A stretch of 64,000 bases of DNA, from assembly GCA_018401465.1 (NCBI GenBank), contig JAGYKE010000004.1, positions 1,333,857-1,397,856 on the forward strand, given 5' to 3'. Source of the stretch: Aestuariivita sp. GTDB lineage: Bacteria > Pseudomonadota > Alphaproteobacteria > Rhodobacterales > Rhodobacteraceae. The notes beneath the pieces are model-generated. The model was not told the origin of the DNA. It did not search any database and worked only from the letters and a program-made list of their open reading frames with translations. The position numbers and the translations under genes are program-made. Below are positions 63,120 through 64,000 of this stretch, piece by piece (the stretch's first letter is position 1; each line of letters opens with the position of its first letter).

Positions 63120-63148
63120 CGCGTACATTCTTTCGATAAATATACGCG
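63120..63148. promoter_or_regulatory. Inverted repeat CGCGTA-N17-TACGCG downstream of miaB
   Basis: A perfect 6-bp inverted repeat begins 10 bases after miaB, in an AT-richer spacer. It could be a weak stem or an operator for the following OmpA-family gene. Confidence 0.3.
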
Positions 63149-63171
63149 AAAAAGGGTAAAATTCAGCATCT

Positions 63172-63192
63172 TTGTCGCAATTTGAGCGACAA
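63172..63192. promoter_or_regulatory. Dyad TTGTCGC-N7-GCGACAA upstream of the OmpA-family gene
   Basis: A perfect 21-bp dyad (7-7-7) with an AT-rich centre lies 130 bases before the OmpA-family ATG. It is a good candidate regulator site; the protein is unknown. Confidence 0.5.
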
Positions 63193-63321
63193 TAGGCAGC
63201 GGATTCTACTTTCCATGTAAGGCGAAGTTTTTTAACGTCTTTTCAACGGGCGGTTGGGGGCTGTCCTTTGACATCGTTGTCGCGGCAGCTTCCCGCTCCC
63301 GAACGGGGGAACAAGTTGAGG

Positions 63322-63936
63322 ATGTCTGCTGTGCGGTTTTCCAGAAATTACAGACTGTGGTCCGGCCTTGCCGCCGCGATCCTTGCGCTGCCATTGCTGC
63401 TGACTTCGGGGGTCGAAGTCCGCGCCCAGGCCGAGGGGCTGTTCAGCCGCGATACGCCCTCCCAGCGGGGCCGCGACCGCGGGCAGTACATCCCCACGAT
63501 CTCGATCACGCCGGACGGCTGCGAACACTGGGTGATGGATGACGGTGCCGAAGGCTATGCGACGCCCCATGTGCGCCGCGACGGCACGCCCGTCTGCCGG
63601 CATGTCAACCTGTGCGGGGTTCTGAACACCGACCAGTATTTCGCCACCGACAGCTACCGCATCCACCCGGGTGCGCGGCAGAGCCTGATCAGCTTCTTCC
63701 AGTCCTCGTCCGCCTTCGCCTTCACCATCGTCGGCCATACCGACAGCCGGGCGAGCGACGAATACAACATGCGCCTGAGCTACAACCGCGCCAATGCGGT
63801 GGCCCGGGTCGCCCAGCAGGCGGGCGTGCGCATCGCGGACGTGCGCGGGATGAGCGAACGCTATCCGGCGGCATCGAACAACACGGCAGCCGGCATGGCC
63901 AAGAACCGCCGTGTCGAAATCCTGTGCATCCAGTAA
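63322..63936 (+). CDS. OmpA family protein
   Basis: A 204-residue exported protein. The N-terminal signal or anchor segment is WSGLAAAILALPLLLTSGVEVRAQA. A short domain with three Cys (CEHWVMDDG, VCRHVNLCGVL) is followed by an OmpA-C peptidoglycan-binding domain at about 110-204. Its key motifs are TIVGHTDSRASDEYNMRLSYNRANAV and AAGMAKNRRVEI. ATG 63322 is chosen as the start; upstream TTG codons would add non-conserved residues. It is followed by another gene for a secreted protein, so this may be part of an envelope operon. Confidence 0.87.
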   Translation: MSAVRFSRNYRLWSGLAAAILALPLLLTSGVEVRAQAEGLFSRDTPSQRGRDRGQYIPTISITPDGCEHWVMDDGAEGYATPHVRRDGTPVCRHVNLCGVLNTDQYFATDSYRIHPGARQSLISFFQSSSAFAFTIVGHTDSRASDEYNMRLSYNRANAVARVAQQAGVRIADVRGMSERYPAASNNTAAGMAKNRRVEILCIQ

Positions 63937-63947
63937 AGAGGCGCGTC

Positions 63948-64000
63948 ATGACACTGAAAACGATCACCACGCTGTGCCTTGCCGCCTTCGCCCTGTCCGC
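63948..64000 (+). CDS. Start of a secreted protein gene (partial)
   Basis: ATG 63948 opens a frame beginning MTLKTITTLCLAAFALSA, a Sec signal peptide, that runs off the window. It starts 11 bases after the OmpA-family stop codon, with AAAGAGG near, so it is cotranscribed. Nothing further can be said. Confidence 0.5.
   Translation, partial: MTLKTITTLCLAAFALS

Noticed and set aside
1-64000. tRNA, rRNA, riboswitch or prophage genes
   Set aside because: Intergenic regions were read for tRNA T-loop/acceptor patterns, rRNA-like stretches and integrase or phage structural genes; none was seen.

Overview
The window is GC-rich DNA from an alphaproteobacterium, almost certainly a Rhodobacteraceae (Roseobacter-type) chromosome. 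This is inferred from gene content and style: an Irr-type Fur regulator beside fabA, a fused indolepyruvate ferredoxin oxidoreductase with a divergent Lrp regulator, a MaoC-phosphotransacetylase fusion beside acetate kinase, and GC-rich intergenic palindromes of a recurring type. No rRNA, tRNA, CRISPR array or intact insertion sequence was seen.

Layout. 1-4.5 kb (minus): peptide-type ABC uptake operon (double ATPase, binding protein, permease running off the left edge). 4.7-8.7 kb (plus): small methyltransferase, creatininase-family hydrolase, hydratase-phosphotransacetylase fusion and acetate kinase. 8.8-13.7 kb: dabB-dabA inorganic carbon uptake system (minus) with a divergent NhaR-like LysR regulator and a perfect dyad at its start codon. 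13.7-17.7 kb: indolepyruvate ferredoxin oxidoreductase (minus) and divergent Lrp regulator with two dyads between them. 18-38.9 kb: the most striking region. It holds a complete type I secretion operon (TolC, ABC, HlyD), an antiparallel CHASE2 adenylate cyclase, a 10-kb gene for a FecR/VCBS/VWA/RTX giant adhesin, a DUF3307 membrane protein and a 1,034-residue ABC-like membrane protein. The last has a degenerate nucleotide-binding domain and a C-terminal cyclic-nucleotide-binding domain. 38.9-43.9 kb: scattered catabolic enzymes (FAH family, enolase superfamily, Rieske oxygenase, zinc alcohol dehydrogenase) and an ArsR regulator with the SqrR/BigR cysteine pair. 44-50.5 kb (minus): a long catabolic gene run (HAD, hydrolase, threonine dehydratase, pcaD, hydrolase, pcaB, MFS). 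50.8-58.8 kb: fabI and fabB, then about 4.5 kb of unrelated genes, then fabA and divergent irr. 58.8-64 kb: PhyH dioxygenase, AI-2E family transporter, an unrecognised conserved protein, miaB, an OmpA-family protein and the start of another secreted protein.

Two themes deserve attention. First, the 18-39 kb block puts a secreted giant adhesin and its exporter beside a cAMP-type cyclase and a cAMP-type receptor fused to an ABC-like pseudo-ATPase. This suggests, as inference only, cyclic-nucleotide control of adhesin display, unlike the c-di-GMP-controlled Lap system. Second, the fabA-fabB-fabI block looks split by an insertion. That segment contains a monooxygenase gene, and a decayed copy of the monooxygenase 3' end lies at the far boundary next to fabA.
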